The notes under the pieces: model-generated
What the model was told of the DNA's origin: nothing
Seen by the model: the letters and a program-made list of their open reading frames with translations, nothing else
Database searches by the model: none
Made by a program: the position numbers and the translations under genes
Shown: in pieces, positions 16,603-24,801 of the stretch
How the letters are laid out: each line of letters starts with the position of its first letter
How positions within the stretch are numbered: the stretch's first letter is position 1
Assembly (NCBI RefSeq): GCF_000342005.1
Contig: NZ_AOHO01000074.1
Coordinates: 1-64,000, forward strand
Source: Amycolatopsis decaplanina DSM 44594
Lineage (GTDB): Bacteria; Actinomycetota; Actinomycetes; Mycobacteriales; Pseudonocardiaceae
Reading direction: 5' to 3'
DNA: 64,000 bases

Positions 16603-18045
16603 ATGACCATGCGCTTGCGTCTTCTGGCCCCGCTCCTCGCCGCCGCCCTGGTCGCCGCGGGCTGCACGGAATCCGGCGAACCGCCCGCACCGGACATCCT
16701 TCGCGTGGGCTTGGCCGCCCCGGTGACGCTGCTGCCCGCCGACGTCCACGACCAGTCCGGGCGAATGCTCGCCGGAGCGCTGTGGACGCCGCTGGCCGAT
16801 TACGACCCGGCGACGGGAGAGTCGACGCCGCGGGCGGCCGAATCGTTCACCAGCACCGATCGGATCACGTGGACGGTCAAGCTCAAGGACGGCGGGAAGT
16901 TCCACGACGGCACCCCGGTGACCGCTCAGTCCTATGTGGACACCTGGAAGACCATCGGCACGGAGCAGTGGCAGGCGTCGCGGGTGGTCAAGGATCTCTT
17001 GCGAGCCAAGGAGATCACCGCGCCGGACCCGCTGACCATCCGGCTCGTGCTCGACCGGCCGTCCGGCCAGGTCCCGGCGCTGCTCTCCTCGCCCGCGCTG
17101 GTCCCGCTGCCCGCGTCGGCACTGGCTTCGCGTGACTGGGCGGGGTTCGCGCGGCGGCCGGTCGGCAACGGGCCGTTCCGGCTGGACGGCGAGTGGCAGC
17201 CGACGGGCGGCAAACTGGTCCGTGTCGCGGACGCGCCGGGCAAGGCGCGCGTGATCGAACTGAGGACCGGTGACGCGGCGGCGCAGTACGACGAGGTCAA
17301 GGCCGGAAAACTCGACCTTTCCACGTTCGTCCCCGGCGATCGCCACGAGGCCATGCACGCGGATTTCGCGCAGCGGCATGTGATGTGGGCCCTGCCCACC
17401 GCCGCATACCTCGGGTTTCCCTTGACCGCACAGCACTTCTCCGACGCGACCGTCCGGCACGGCTTCGCACTCGGGATCGACCGCGGGGCATTGGAGGCCG
17501 GCGCTCTCGGCAGGCAGGTGGACCCGGCGAAATCGCTTCTGCCGCCCGCCGTCGCGCCGGGTGAGCGCAGCAGCACCTGCCGCCCCTGCACGTTCGACGC
17601 CGGGGCCGGGAAATCCCTGTTGACCCAGGCGGAGTTCCCCACCACACCTGTCCACTTCGGACAGTCGAGGGCGAACTGGCTGCGTCCGCTCGCGGAACAG
17701 GTCGGCGCGGCCGTCGGTGTCCCGCTCGCCCCGGAACCCGGCCAAGGTCCGTTCGCGATCGACATGAACCTGATGACGCCGAGCCCGCAGGAAGTGCTGT
17801 CCGAGATCGCGAAGGCCACCGGTTACGCCAGCGACGGATTCGCCGACCTGCTGAAATCGGCCGAAGAGACCGAGTCCACCGACAGCGGCGAGGTCTACCG
17901 GCTGGTGGAGAACCAGTTGCTGCGGGATCTCCCGGTCGTCCCGCTGTGGTCCGGGCACGGGCACGCCGTCTGGTCGGACCGGGCGGGCGACGTCACGGCG
18001 ACGACGTTCGGCGGCGTGGATCTGTCAGCGATTTCCGTGCGGTGA
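16603..18045 (+). CDS. ABC transporter substrate-binding lipoprotein, family 5 (peptide/nickel type)
   Basis: 480 residues. The signal peptide has lipobox LVAAGC (Cys at about 22). An SBP_bac_5 fold follows, with the typical start LRVGLAAPVTLLPADVHDQSG, LWTPLADYDPATGE, WTVKLKDGGKFHDGTPVTA and NGPFRLDGEW. It would bind peptides or similar solutes outside the membrane. No permease or ATPase genes adjoin it, so it is an orphan here. It ends directly against the convergent LysR gene (stop codons abut). Confidence 0.88.
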   Translation: MTMRLRLLAPLLAAALVAAGCTESGEPPAPDILRVGLAAPVTLLPADVHDQSGRMLAGALWTPLADYDPATGESTPRAAESFTSTDRITWTVKLKDGGKFHDGTPVTAQSYVDTWKTIGTEQWQASRVVKDLLRAKEITAPDPLTIRLVLDRPSGQVPALLSSPALVPLPASALASRDWAGFARRPVGNGPFRLDGEWQPTGGKLVRVADAPGKARVIELRTGDAAAQYDEVKAGKLDLSTFVPGDRHEAMHADFAQRHVMWALPTAAYLGFPLTAQHFSDATVRHGFALGIDRGALEAGALGRQVDPAKSLLPPAVAPGERSSTCRPCTFDAGAGKSLLTQAEFPTTPVHFGQSRANWLRPLAEQVGAAVGVPLAPEPGQGPFAIDMNLMTPSPQEVLSEIAKATGYASDGFADLLKSAEETESTDSGEVYRLVENQLLRDLPVVPLWSGHGHAVWSDRAGDVTATTFGGVDLSAISVR

Positions 18046-18924
18046 TCAGAGCGTGCACTTCCCCGCGACGACGTCGATGAAGGCCGAGGTCAACGGGTCG
18101 GGCGTGCTCCGGCAGTAAGCGGCGAGCGTGCGCCGGATCGCCGGTTCGGGCCGCAGGACACGGCCGTGGAAGCCTTCGGGCAGCACGTTGGCCGGGACCA
18201 GCGCGGGACCTAGTCCCGCCGCCGCGAGGACCGGGGCCGCCGCGGTCTGTTCGGTCCGGACGGCGGCCCTCGGCTGGAATCCCGCCGCGGCGCAGGCCTG
18301 GTCGACGAGGTCGGCCAGGCCGTTGCCCGGCGCGTAGTGCACCCACGCGCAGTCGGCGAGGGTCGCCAGGTCGACGACGCCGGTGCCGTCGTCCTCGCGC
18401 GGCCCGTCGATCGGGAGAACCACGACGAATTCCTCGGCACCGAGTTCGCGGACGGGCCCGTCCCAGTCCGGCGGGACCGGGCCGACCGCGACGTCGGCCT
18501 CCCCCGCCGCCATGGCCTCCCGGAGTTCGTCCGCGTGCCGGAACTCCACCAGCCGGACGTCGACGTCGGGCCGCTCCCTGCGCCACACCCGCAACGCCGC
18601 GGGCAGGACCCCGATGCCGACCGAGTAGACCGTGGCGATCTGCAGTTCCCCGGCTTCCAGCCCGGACGCCTGCCGGGCCGCGCACCGCGCGCGTTCGGCG
18701 TCGGCGAGGGCGGCGCGGGCGTGCGGCAGCATGGCGCGGCCCATCGGAGTGAGCCGGACACTGCGCGGCAGGCGTTCGAGCAGCGGGCCGCCGACGCCTT
18801 TCTCCAGCGCGCGCACCTGGTGCGACAGCGCGGGCTGCGTCACGTGCAGCAACTCGGCGGCCCTGGTGAAGGAGCCGGTGTCGACGACGGTCACCAGGTA
18901 TTCGAGTTGCCGCAGACTGGTCAT
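18046..18924 (-). CDS. LysR-family transcriptional regulator
   Basis: 292 residues. N-terminal winged HTH (LRQLEYLVTVVDTGSFTRAAELLHVTQPALSHQVRALE) and a C-terminal periplasmic-binding-like effector domain from about residue 90. It diverges from a PRISE-like reductase gene at 18996, the usual arrangement for a LysR regulator of its neighbour. A dyad TTATC-N8-GATAA lies in the short intergenic space. The effector is unknown. Confidence 0.92.
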   Translation of the reverse strand: MTSLRQLEYLVTVVDTGSFTRAAELLHVTQPALSHQVRALEKGVGGPLLERLPRSVRLTPMGRAMLPHARAALADAERARCAARQASGLEAGELQIATVYSVGIGVLPAALRVWRRERPDVDVRLVEFRHADELREAMAAGEADVAVGPVPPDWDGPVRELGAEEFVVVLPIDGPREDDGTGVVDLATLADCAWVHYAPGNGLADLVDQACAAAGFQPRAAVRTEQTAAAPVLAAAGLGPALVPANVLPEGFHGRVLRPEPAIRRTLAAYCRSTPDPLTSAFIDVVAGKCTL

Positions 18925-18933
18925 GAAGAGAGT

Positions 18934-18951
18934 TTATCGATTCGGTGATAA
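18934..18951. promoter_or_regulatory. candidate LysR operator TTATC-N8-GATAA
   Basis: Perfect 5-bp arms TTATC (18934-18938) and GATAA (18947-18951), nine bases upstream of the LysR start and about 45 upstream of the reductase start. It is close to the ATC-N9-GAT form of LysR boxes. It is likely bound by the adjacent regulator. Confidence 0.5.
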
Positions 18952-18995
18952 CTATGCCTTGGACTTATCCGTGCGGCGGGTCCAGGCTCGGTGAC

Positions 18996-20030
18996 ATGAA
19001 CGAAGAACGCAAGGTCGCCCTGGTCGCCGGGGCCAACGGGGTCATCGGCAAGAACCTGATCGAACACCTGGAGACCCTGCCCGGCTGGCGCGTCATCGGC
19101 CTGTCGCGGCGCGGCGGCCCCGGTCAGATCGCCGTCGACCTGCTCGACGCGGACGACACCCGCGCGAAGCTCGGCAACCTGGACGACGTGACGCACGTGT
19201 TCTACGCGGCCTATGTCGACAAACCGACCTGGGCCGAACTGGTCCCGCCGAACCTGGCGATGCTGACCAACCTCGTCGACGCGATCGAACCCGCCGCGCC
19301 CGGACTGCGCCACATCAGCCTCATGCAGGGCTACAAGGTCTACGGCGCCCACCTCGGACCGTTCAAGACGCCCGCGCGCGAAGACGACGCCGGGCATATG
19401 CCACCCGAGTTCAATGTGGACCAGCAGCAGTTCCTGGAGAAGCGTCAGGCCGGGAAAACCTGGACGTGGTCGGCGATCCGGCCGTCGGTGGTCGGCGGCA
19501 CCGCGCTGGGCAACCCGATGAACCTGGCGCTGGCCATCGCCGTCTACGCGTCGATCTCGAAGGAACTCGGCCTGCCGCTGCGCTTTCCCGGCAAACCCGG
19601 CACGTACGACAGTCTTCTGGAAATGACCGACGCCGGACTGCTGGCGAAGGCCACCCTCTGGGCCACCGGCTCGGAGAACGAGGCGTTCAACATCGCGAAC
19701 GGTGACCTGTTCCGGTGGAACGACCTCTGGCCGCGGATCGCGCGGTACTTCGACCTGGAGGTGGCGCCGCCGCTGCCGATGTCGCTGGACGTCGTCATGG
19801 CGGACAAGGAGGAACTCTGGACCTCGATCGCCGCCAAGTACGGCCTCGAGGTGCCCTACGGCGTCGTTTCGTCCTCGTGGGCGTTCGCGGACTTCGTGTT
19901 CGGCTGGGACTACGACATGTTCGCGGACGGCTCGAAGGCCCGGCGGGCCGGCTTCCACGAATACGCCGAGACGCCGGCGATGTTCTTCCGGCTGTTCGAC
20001 GAGTTCCGGAAGGCGAAGGTGATCCCCTGA
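18996..20030 (+). CDS. PRISE-like SDR reductase (progesterone 5-beta-reductase/iridoid synthase-type)
   Basis: 344 residues. An extended SDR with the cofactor motif VAGANGVIGKNL at the N-terminus and the PRISE-type signature around HISLMQGYKVYGAHL, where Tyr-containing motifs replace the usual YxxxK. Later segments WSAIRPSVVGGTALGNPMNL and FNIANGDLFRWNDLWPRIA match bacterial members. These enzymes reduce activated C=C bonds (enones/enals) with NADPH; the natural substrate is unknown. The ATG at 18996 is preceded by a weak GGTGAC. It is divergent from and probably controlled by the LysR protein. Confidence 0.8.
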   Translation: MNEERKVALVAGANGVIGKNLIEHLETLPGWRVIGLSRRGGPGQIAVDLLDADDTRAKLGNLDDVTHVFYAAYVDKPTWAELVPPNLAMLTNLVDAIEPAAPGLRHISLMQGYKVYGAHLGPFKTPAREDDAGHMPPEFNVDQQQFLEKRQAGKTWTWSAIRPSVVGGTALGNPMNLALAIAVYASISKELGLPLRFPGKPGTYDSLLEMTDAGLLAKATLWATGSENEAFNIANGDLFRWNDLWPRIARYFDLEVAPPLPMSLDVVMADKEELWTSIAAKYGLEVPYGVVSSSWAFADFVFGWDYDMFADGSKARRAGFHEYAETPAMFFRLFDEFRKAKVIP

Positions 20031-20034
20031 GGCC

Positions 20035-20080
20035 CTCGTGAGTGGTAAGGACGGTTAGAACCGTCCTTACCACTCACGAG
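20035..20080. repeat. 46-bp palindromic repeat A, copy 2
   Basis: Arms CTCGTGAGTGGTAAGGACGG and CCGTCCTTACCACTCACGAG around TTAGAA. It sits five bases after the reductase stop and ten bases before the convergent SDR stop, so it could act as a bidirectional terminator. It matches the copies at 23280 and 29023 almost base for base. Confidence 0.92.
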
Positions 20081-20090
20081 ACTTGAGGCC

Positions 20091-20831
20091 CTAGCCCCGC
20101 CCGATGTACGGCATCGCGGTCGCCGTGACGGTCAGGAACTGGACGTTCGCGTCCAGCGGCAGCCCGGCCATGTACAGCACGGCGTCCGCGACGTGCCGGG
20201 CGTCGAAGGTCGGCTCGGCCTTGACGCTGCCGTCGGCCTGCGGGATCCCGTCGGCCATCCTCAGTGTCATCTCGGTGGCGGCGTTGCCGATGTCGATCTG
20301 TCCACAAGCGACGTTCCAGGCCCGGCCGTCGAGGGAGATCGACTTCGTCAACCCGGTGACCGCGTGTTTCGTCGCGGTGTAGGCGATCGACGCGGGCCGC
20401 GGCGCGTGCGCGGAGATCGAACCGTTGTTGATGATCCGGCCGCCGCGCGGGTCCTGTGCCTTCATCAGCCGCACGGCCTGCTGCGCGCACAGGAACATCC
20501 CGGTCAGGTTGGTGTCGACGGCGCGTTTCCAGTCCGCGATGGACAGTTCGTCGACGGTCCCGCCCACGGACACGCCCGCGTTGTTCACCAGGAGATCCAG
20601 CCGCCCCCACTCCGCGCGGACCCTCTCGAACAACGCGGCGACGGAATCGGGATCGGCGACGTCGGCGGGCACGGGAAGCGCGTTCGTTTCACCGCCGGCG
20701 GTCTCGGCCAGCGCGTCCGCGCGTCGGCCGGCGAGCGCGACTCGGTAACCGGCGCCGAGCAACGCGCGGGAGATCTCCCTGCCGAGCCCGGAACCCGCCC
20801 CGGTGACGACCGCGGTCCTGCCGTTGCCCAT
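20091..20831 (-). CDS. short-chain dehydrogenase/reductase
   Basis: 246 residues with TGAGSGLG, NNAGVSVGG, the active-site Ser in NNGSISAH, and YTATK (YxxxK). A classical SDR; the substrate cannot be assigned. The late segment MADGIPQADGSVKAEPTFDARHVADAVLYMAGLPLDANVQ is typical of actinobacterial SDRs of unknown role. The GATGGGCAACGG start at 20831 follows GGAGGATCG. It converges on the PRISE-like reductase across palindrome A. Confidence 0.88.
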   Translation of the reverse strand: MGNGRTAVVTGAGSGLGREISRALLGAGYRVALAGRRADALAETAGGETNALPVPADVADPDSVAALFERVRAEWGRLDLLVNNAGVSVGGTVDELSIADWKRAVDTNLTGMFLCAQQAVRLMKAQDPRGGRIINNGSISAHAPRPASIAYTATKHAVTGLTKSISLDGRAWNVACGQIDIGNAATEMTLRMADGIPQADGSVKAEPTFDARHVADAVLYMAGLPLDANVQFLTVTATAMPYIGRG

Positions 20832-21051
20832 CGATCCTCCTCGCAGACCGTGCCGGACCGATCCGGCTCGGTGATTGTCTTCCGCGTTACCCGCGTCCGT
20901 TCAGGCTAGCGCGCCGCCGGAGGAAAACGTTCACCCGTCGGCCGTCGCGCCTTCGTCGCCGGAGCAGTGGACAGTGAAGAAGAATTTACGCTTTCACCTG
21001 GTCAAGACCGGCGAACAGACCATTCACGGAAAGTGCGTTCCCCGGAGATTA

Positions 21052-21083
21052 TTGAGGGGTAAGCAAACGTGGCGTGTCCTGGT
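21052..21083 (+). repeat. dispersed repeat B, copy 3
   Basis: Contains TTGAGGGGTAAGCAAACGTG then GCGTGTCCTGGT, matching 10805-10837. Twenty-two bases later comes CCTGAAGTACGTGAAGGC, also found after copy 1 at 10916. The gap 20832-21174 is otherwise without a gene I can support; 20832-21051 shows nothing recognisable beyond the promoter of the SDR. Confidence 0.7.
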
Positions 21084-21113
21084 GGCGGGCCTCCGCTCAG
21101 GCTGCCTGAAGTA

Positions 21114-21162
21114 CGTGAAGGCCCCCTTCCTCGGCTGAGCCGAAAGGAAGGGGGCCTTCACG
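21114..21162 (-). terminator. long perfect hairpin downstream of the protease
   Basis: 17-bp perfect arms CGTGAAGGCCCCCTTCC (21114-21130) and its complement (21146-21162), with an inner TCGGC-TGA-GCCGA stem. It begins 12 bases beyond the protease stop codon and should terminate that gene. Confidence 0.75.
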
Positions 21163-21174
21163 CGGAACGTGAGA

Positions 21175-23067
21175 CTACTTCGGGGCGACACCCAGCGCGG
21201 CGAGCGCCGGGTCGGTCATGATCACGCCCGCGCCGGTGACCGGGTCGAAGCCGGGAGCACCGAGGTCGATCGCGGTCGACACGAGCGCGTTCCTGATCTC
21301 GGCCGGGGTCGCGGTCGGCTTGCCCTGCATCAGCAGCGCGGCGATGGCGGCGGCGCTCGGCGCGGCGGCGGAGGTCCCGAAGAACGGCTGGAAGCCGCTC
21401 ACCGAGGTCGCGACGCCGTCGGCCGCGGTGATGTCCGGCTTGTTCCGCGTCGTACCACCGGTCGAAGACACGTTGCCGGGGGTGATCGCCGAACCGTCCG
21501 GGTTGTAGAACTGGTGACGGCGACCGTCCGAAGTGAACCGCTCCCACTTGCTGGCGGAGGTGAACAGGCCCGGGTACGGACCCGCCGGGTTCGCCGGGTC
21601 ACCGGTCTCGAGCGCGCGGCCGAAGGCACCGGCGGCCGGGGTGGCCGCGACGCTGAAGGCGTTGACGGCTGCCGAGTGACCGGAGGTGACACCGTTGGTG
21701 CTGAAGGCTTTCAGCGCACCCGAGGTGACGAAGCGGCCGCGGATCACGTTGAGCGCGATGAACCGGTCGGAGCCGCTGTACTTGACCACGGCGACCTTGA
21801 AGCCCGTGCCGCTGGCCGGGACCTGGGCGATCTCGTACGGGTTCTGGGTGCCGTTCTGCGTGCCCTCGCTGGAGGCGACGACCGAACCGGACGAGTTCAG
21901 GACGAACAGGTCGTAGTCGCTGGTGGCCTTGCCCCACGGGTCGGACCAGAACAGGGTGACGTAGCGGCCGACCGAGTTCGGCGAAAGCGCGTTGTACAAC
22001 TGGGTCGTGCTGCTCGGGTCGAAGTCGTGCGGCGTTCCGGTGATCCCGGAGATCCTGCTGCTGGAGCCGCGGAAGTCGCCCTCGTAGTAGCCGCTGGTGC
22101 CGTCGGTCAGGTTGCCCGAGTTCCCCGCGGAGGAGAAGTAGAGCGCACCGGCCGCGGTCACGTCGTTGACGGCCTGCGCGACCGGGCCGTCCTGGAAGGG
22201 CGACTCGTCGAAGTAGGACACGTCGTCGACGATGATCGTGCACTTGCCGGTGGTGCGCAGCGCGCGGATGTTGTCGGCGAAGCTCTGCTCGCTGGTGAAC
22301 GCGGTCGCGAAACCGAGCGCGGCACCGGGCGCCATGTCGTGGATGATCTCCAGCATCGCGGTGCCTTCGTCACCGCTGCCCGCCTGACCAGCGAGGACGT
22401 CGACGGCGGGGAGCTCACCCGCGGTCTGGGACGCCTTCAGCGACTTGATGCCGTCCGAAAGCACGCAGACCTTCTGGCCCGCGCCGGTGACGCCGTACTT
22501 GGTGCGGGCGGTGTCGTTGCCGTGCGCCTTGTCGCCCTCGGCGACCTGCAGCGCGGCGGCGGTCTGCTTGACCGCGGCCTGCCGTCGGTCCTGTGACGCG
22601 GATTCGTTCCAGGTCATGGCCTGGGAAGCGGCCTTGACCTCGGCGACGTCGCCGCGTCCGGCGATCGCGTCGACGGCGTTCAGCGGGAGGTCGGCGCGGA
22701 TCGCGCCGGCGGGAGAGGCGTAGCGAACGGTGCCGCCAGCCGCCTTGACCGCGTCCACCAAGGACTGTCCGGCGCCCTTGATGTCCACCGCGACCGTGCC
22801 TGCGTCGCTGACGCCCAGCCCGGTCCGGTACTCGGGCAGCTTGCCCGCCAGGCCCTTGTCTGCGCGGAGTCGCTTCTCGACGACGAGCTGGCTCGACTGC
22901 TTGCGCTCAGCCGGCGTCAGGGTCTTCTTGATGCTCTGCAGTGCGGTGATCCCGGCCTGCGTGCGCGCCTCCTCGGACGGCTGGGCGACGGAAACCGCTG
23001 TCGACAGCAGCAAAGCGCCGACCGCGACCGGAACCGAGCATGTGACCACCCGGCTGAATCTGCTCAT
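21175..23067 (-). CDS. secreted S8-family (subtilase-like) protease with unusual active site
   Basis: 630 residues: a signal peptide (cleavage near AVSVAQ, about residue 29), a pro-region of about 160 residues and a subtilase-like domain. The Asp motif is VCVLSDGI (Asp205), the oxyanion region FSSAGNSG and the nucleophile FGTSAAAP (Ser566). Where classic subtilases have HGTHVAG, this has GDEGTAMLEIIHDMAPGA. Glu234 aligns by hand with the catalytic Glu of sedolisins relative to the APGA motif. A C-terminal-like beta insertion (residues about 330-430) resembles a pre-peptidase or P-domain. It is likely secreted, with a hybrid or altered catalytic set. Confidence 0.82.
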   Translation of the reverse strand: MSRFSRVVTCSVPVAVGALLLSTAVSVAQPSEEARTQAGITALQSIKKTLTPAERKQSSQLVVEKRLRADKGLAGKLPEYRTGLGVSDAGTVAVDIKGAGQSLVDAVKAAGGTVRYASPAGAIRADLPLNAVDAIAGRGDVAEVKAASQAMTWNESASQDRRQAAVKQTAAALQVAEGDKAHGNDTARTKYGVTGAGQKVCVLSDGIKSLKASQTAGELPAVDVLAGQAGSGDEGTAMLEIIHDMAPGAALGFATAFTSEQSFADNIRALRTTGKCTIIVDDVSYFDESPFQDGPVAQAVNDVTAAGALYFSSAGNSGNLTDGTSGYYEGDFRGSSSRISGITGTPHDFDPSSTTQLYNALSPNSVGRYVTLFWSDPWGKATSDYDLFVLNSSGSVVASSEGTQNGTQNPYEIAQVPASGTGFKVAVVKYSGSDRFIALNVIRGRFVTSGALKAFSTNGVTSGHSAAVNAFSVAATPAAGAFGRALETGDPANPAGPYPGLFTSASKWERFTSDGRRHQFYNPDGSAITPGNVSSTGGTTRNKPDITAADGVATSVSGFQPFFGTSAAAPSAAAIAALLMQGKPTATPAEIRNALVSTAIDLGAPGFDPVTGAGVIMTDPALAALGVAPK

Positions 23068-23279
23068 CGAACTCTCCCTGGCTTTTCAAAAACCCTGCTC
23101 ACACGACACGGCCCGTAACAGAAATTCATTCGGTTGCCCGAATGAATTACCCCTGACCGGGTGTAATGGGGAGAATCTAAAGAGCGATCGGTGACGAGTC
23201 CACCGACCAAAGTCGGGAACGGGGGAGGATCCACATCGTGAGAGCGATTTCAGTCCGAAAAGACCGAAATACCTTGGTC

Positions 23280-23325
23280 CTCGTGAGTGGTAAGGACGGT
23301 TAGAACCGTCCTTACCGCTCACGAG
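23280..23325. repeat. 46-bp palindromic repeat A, copy 3
   Basis: As copy 2 with one change in the right arm (CCGCTCACGAG). It ends two bases before the stop codon of the quinone oxidoreductase gene, so it is a likely terminator for it. Confidence 0.92.
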
Positions 23326-23327
23326 GT

Positions 23328-24239
23328 TCACGGGAAGGTCAACACGATCTTGCCCCGACCGTGCCCGGTCTCGATCTCCCGATGCGCCGCCGCGGCCTCG
23401 GTGAACGGATACGTCCGCCGCACCAGGAATCGCAGTTCCCCCTTGACGTACAACGACGCCAGCATCCCCAGCCGCTCGGCCGACCTCGTGCCGGTGACCA
23501 CTCGCGCCCCCGCCTCGGGCGCGCGGGCGTGCTCGACCAGGGTGAGCACACGGTCCGGGTTGCCGACCAGCTCCAGCGAAAGGTCGAAAGCGGCACCGCC
23601 CGCGCCGTCCAGCGCCGCGTCGACGCCGGACGGCGCGAGGGCACGCACCCGGCCTGCGAGACCGTCGCCGTAGACCACCGGTTCGGCGCCGAGCGAGCGG
23701 ACGTAGTCCTGGTTCGCCTCGCTCGCCGTCCCGATCACCCTGGCACCGCGCAGGACGGCGAGCTGGACGGCGGCCGTGCCCACCGCTCCCGCCGCCCCGT
23801 GGACCAGCAGCGTCTCGCCACGGGCGACCCGCAGTGCGTCCAGCGCCAGATACGCCGTCTGCGTCCCCGCCGTGAACCCACCGGCGACTTCCCACGGCAT
23901 CTCGTCCGGCTTCGGCGTGACGTTCTCCGCGGGCACCACGATGTACTCGGCGTACGCCTGCACGGCGGTGAAGCCGAGCACCTCGGCCCCCGCGACGAGG
24001 CCGGTAACCCCGGAACCGACCTCGTCGACGACCCCGGCGAACTCGTTCCCCGGGACACGCGGCCAACGCAGCTCGAGCCCGGCGGGTTCCCAGCCCGCCC
24101 GCACGGCCGCGTCGTACGGCTGCACCCCCGCCGCCTTCACCCGCACCCGGACCTCTCCCGCCCCGGCGTGCGGCTCCTCCAGCTCCAGCACCCGGAGCAC
24201 CTCCGGGCCGCCGGCTTCCGTGAACGCGGCCGCTTTCAT
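23328..24239 (-). CDS. zinc-free quinone oxidoreductase-type NADPH dehydrogenase (MDR family)
   Basis: 303 residues. The medium-chain dehydrogenase/reductase fold has the usual start MKAAAFTEAGGPEVLRVLEL, the GroES-like domain with PGNEFAGVVDEVGSGV, and the nucleotide-binding motif LLVHGAAGAVGTAAVQLA. The zinc ligands of alcohol dehydrogenases are absent, as in quinone reductases (Qor). It is probably a cytosolic NADPH-dependent reductase of quinones or enones. The ATG at 24239 has GGAGGAACG upstream, which decides the start over an upstream Met. A perfect 20-bp palindrome sits between its putative -35 and -10. Confidence 0.88.
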   Translation of the reverse strand: MKAAAFTEAGGPEVLRVLELEEPHAGAGEVRVRVKAAGVQPYDAAVRAGWEPAGLELRWPRVPGNEFAGVVDEVGSGVTGLVAGAEVLGFTAVQAYAEYIVVPAENVTPKPDEMPWEVAGGFTAGTQTAYLALDALRVARGETLLVHGAAGAVGTAAVQLAVLRGARVIGTASEANQDYVRSLGAEPVVYGDGLAGRVRALAPSGVDAALDGAGGAAFDLSLELVGNPDRVLTLVEHARAPEAGARVVTGTRSAERLGMLASLYVKGELRFLVRRTYPFTEAAAAHREIETGHGRGKIVLTFP

Positions 24240-24279
24240 CTCGTTCCTCCAGTTCGTTCCCCAGCTGTCGGAACCCAGC

Positions 24280-24307
24280 CTCATACCTCCAGATAACTGG
24301 AGGTCAA
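24280..24307 (-). promoter_or_regulatory. promoter with MerR/SoxR-like palindromic operator
   Basis: The palindrome ACCTCCAG-ATAA-CTGGAGGT (24285-24304) is perfect. On the minus strand TTGACC (24302-24307) and TATGAG (24280-24285) lie at its two edges, so the dyad fills the promoter spacer, an arrangement typical of MerR-family control. No MerR gene is in the neighbourhood. It would drive the quinone oxidoreductase. Confidence 0.6.
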
Positions 24308-24339
24308 GAATTGTCGGTGTGACGTTCTAAGCTGCGCTC

Positions 24340-24801
24340 GTGACGAGCTACCGCATCTCCAGGGCAAGCGCTTCCGACGCCGCCAGGCTGACGACGCTGA
24401 TGCACGAATCGGCCGCCTACCAAGGGGAATACGCCTCGATCCTCGAGGACTACCGGGTCACCGAGGACTATCTCGCCACCCATCCCGCGTTCGTCGCCCA
24501 CGCGCAGCGGGACGTGGTCGGCTTCTACAGCCTGATCGAGTACCCGGCCGAACTGGACCTGCTGTTCGTCGCCGATTCGGCACAGGGCACGGGCATCGGC
24601 GCATGGCTGGTCGAGCACATGCTGGGGCAGGCCGGGGACCTCGGTATGACCGAGATCCGTGTCGTTTCCCATCCACCCGCCGCCGGGTTCTACGAGCGGA
24701 TGGGCGCCCGCCGCGTCGGGGTCGTACCGCCCAGGCCGCCGAAGATCACCTGGGAGCGCCCGGAACTGGTCTTCGACGTCAAACATCCACCGCACGGCTG
24801 A
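24340..24801 (+). CDS. GNAT-family N-acetyltransferase
   Basis: 153 residues covering one GNAT domain: an N-terminal YRISRASASDAARL, the central strand ELDLLFVADSAQGTGIGAWLVEHML (acetyl-CoA-binding Q/RxxGxG/A as AQGTGIG), and a C-terminal GFYERMGARRVGV. It acetylates an unknown amine. The start is GTG at 24340. Its 3' end overlaps the convergent WYL regulator by 23 bases. Confidence 0.88.
   Translation: MTSYRISRASASDAARLTTLMHESAAYQGEYASILEDYRVTEDYLATHPAFVAHAQRDVVGFYSLIEYPAELDLLFVADSAQGTGIGAWLVEHMLGQAGDLGMTEIRVVSHPPAAGFYERMGARRVGVVPPRPPKITWERPELVFDVKHPPHG

Noticed and set aside
20875..21138. 87-residue ORF in the gap before the protease
   Set aside because: Its second half is dispersed repeat B and the hairpin arm, and there is no ribosome-binding site.
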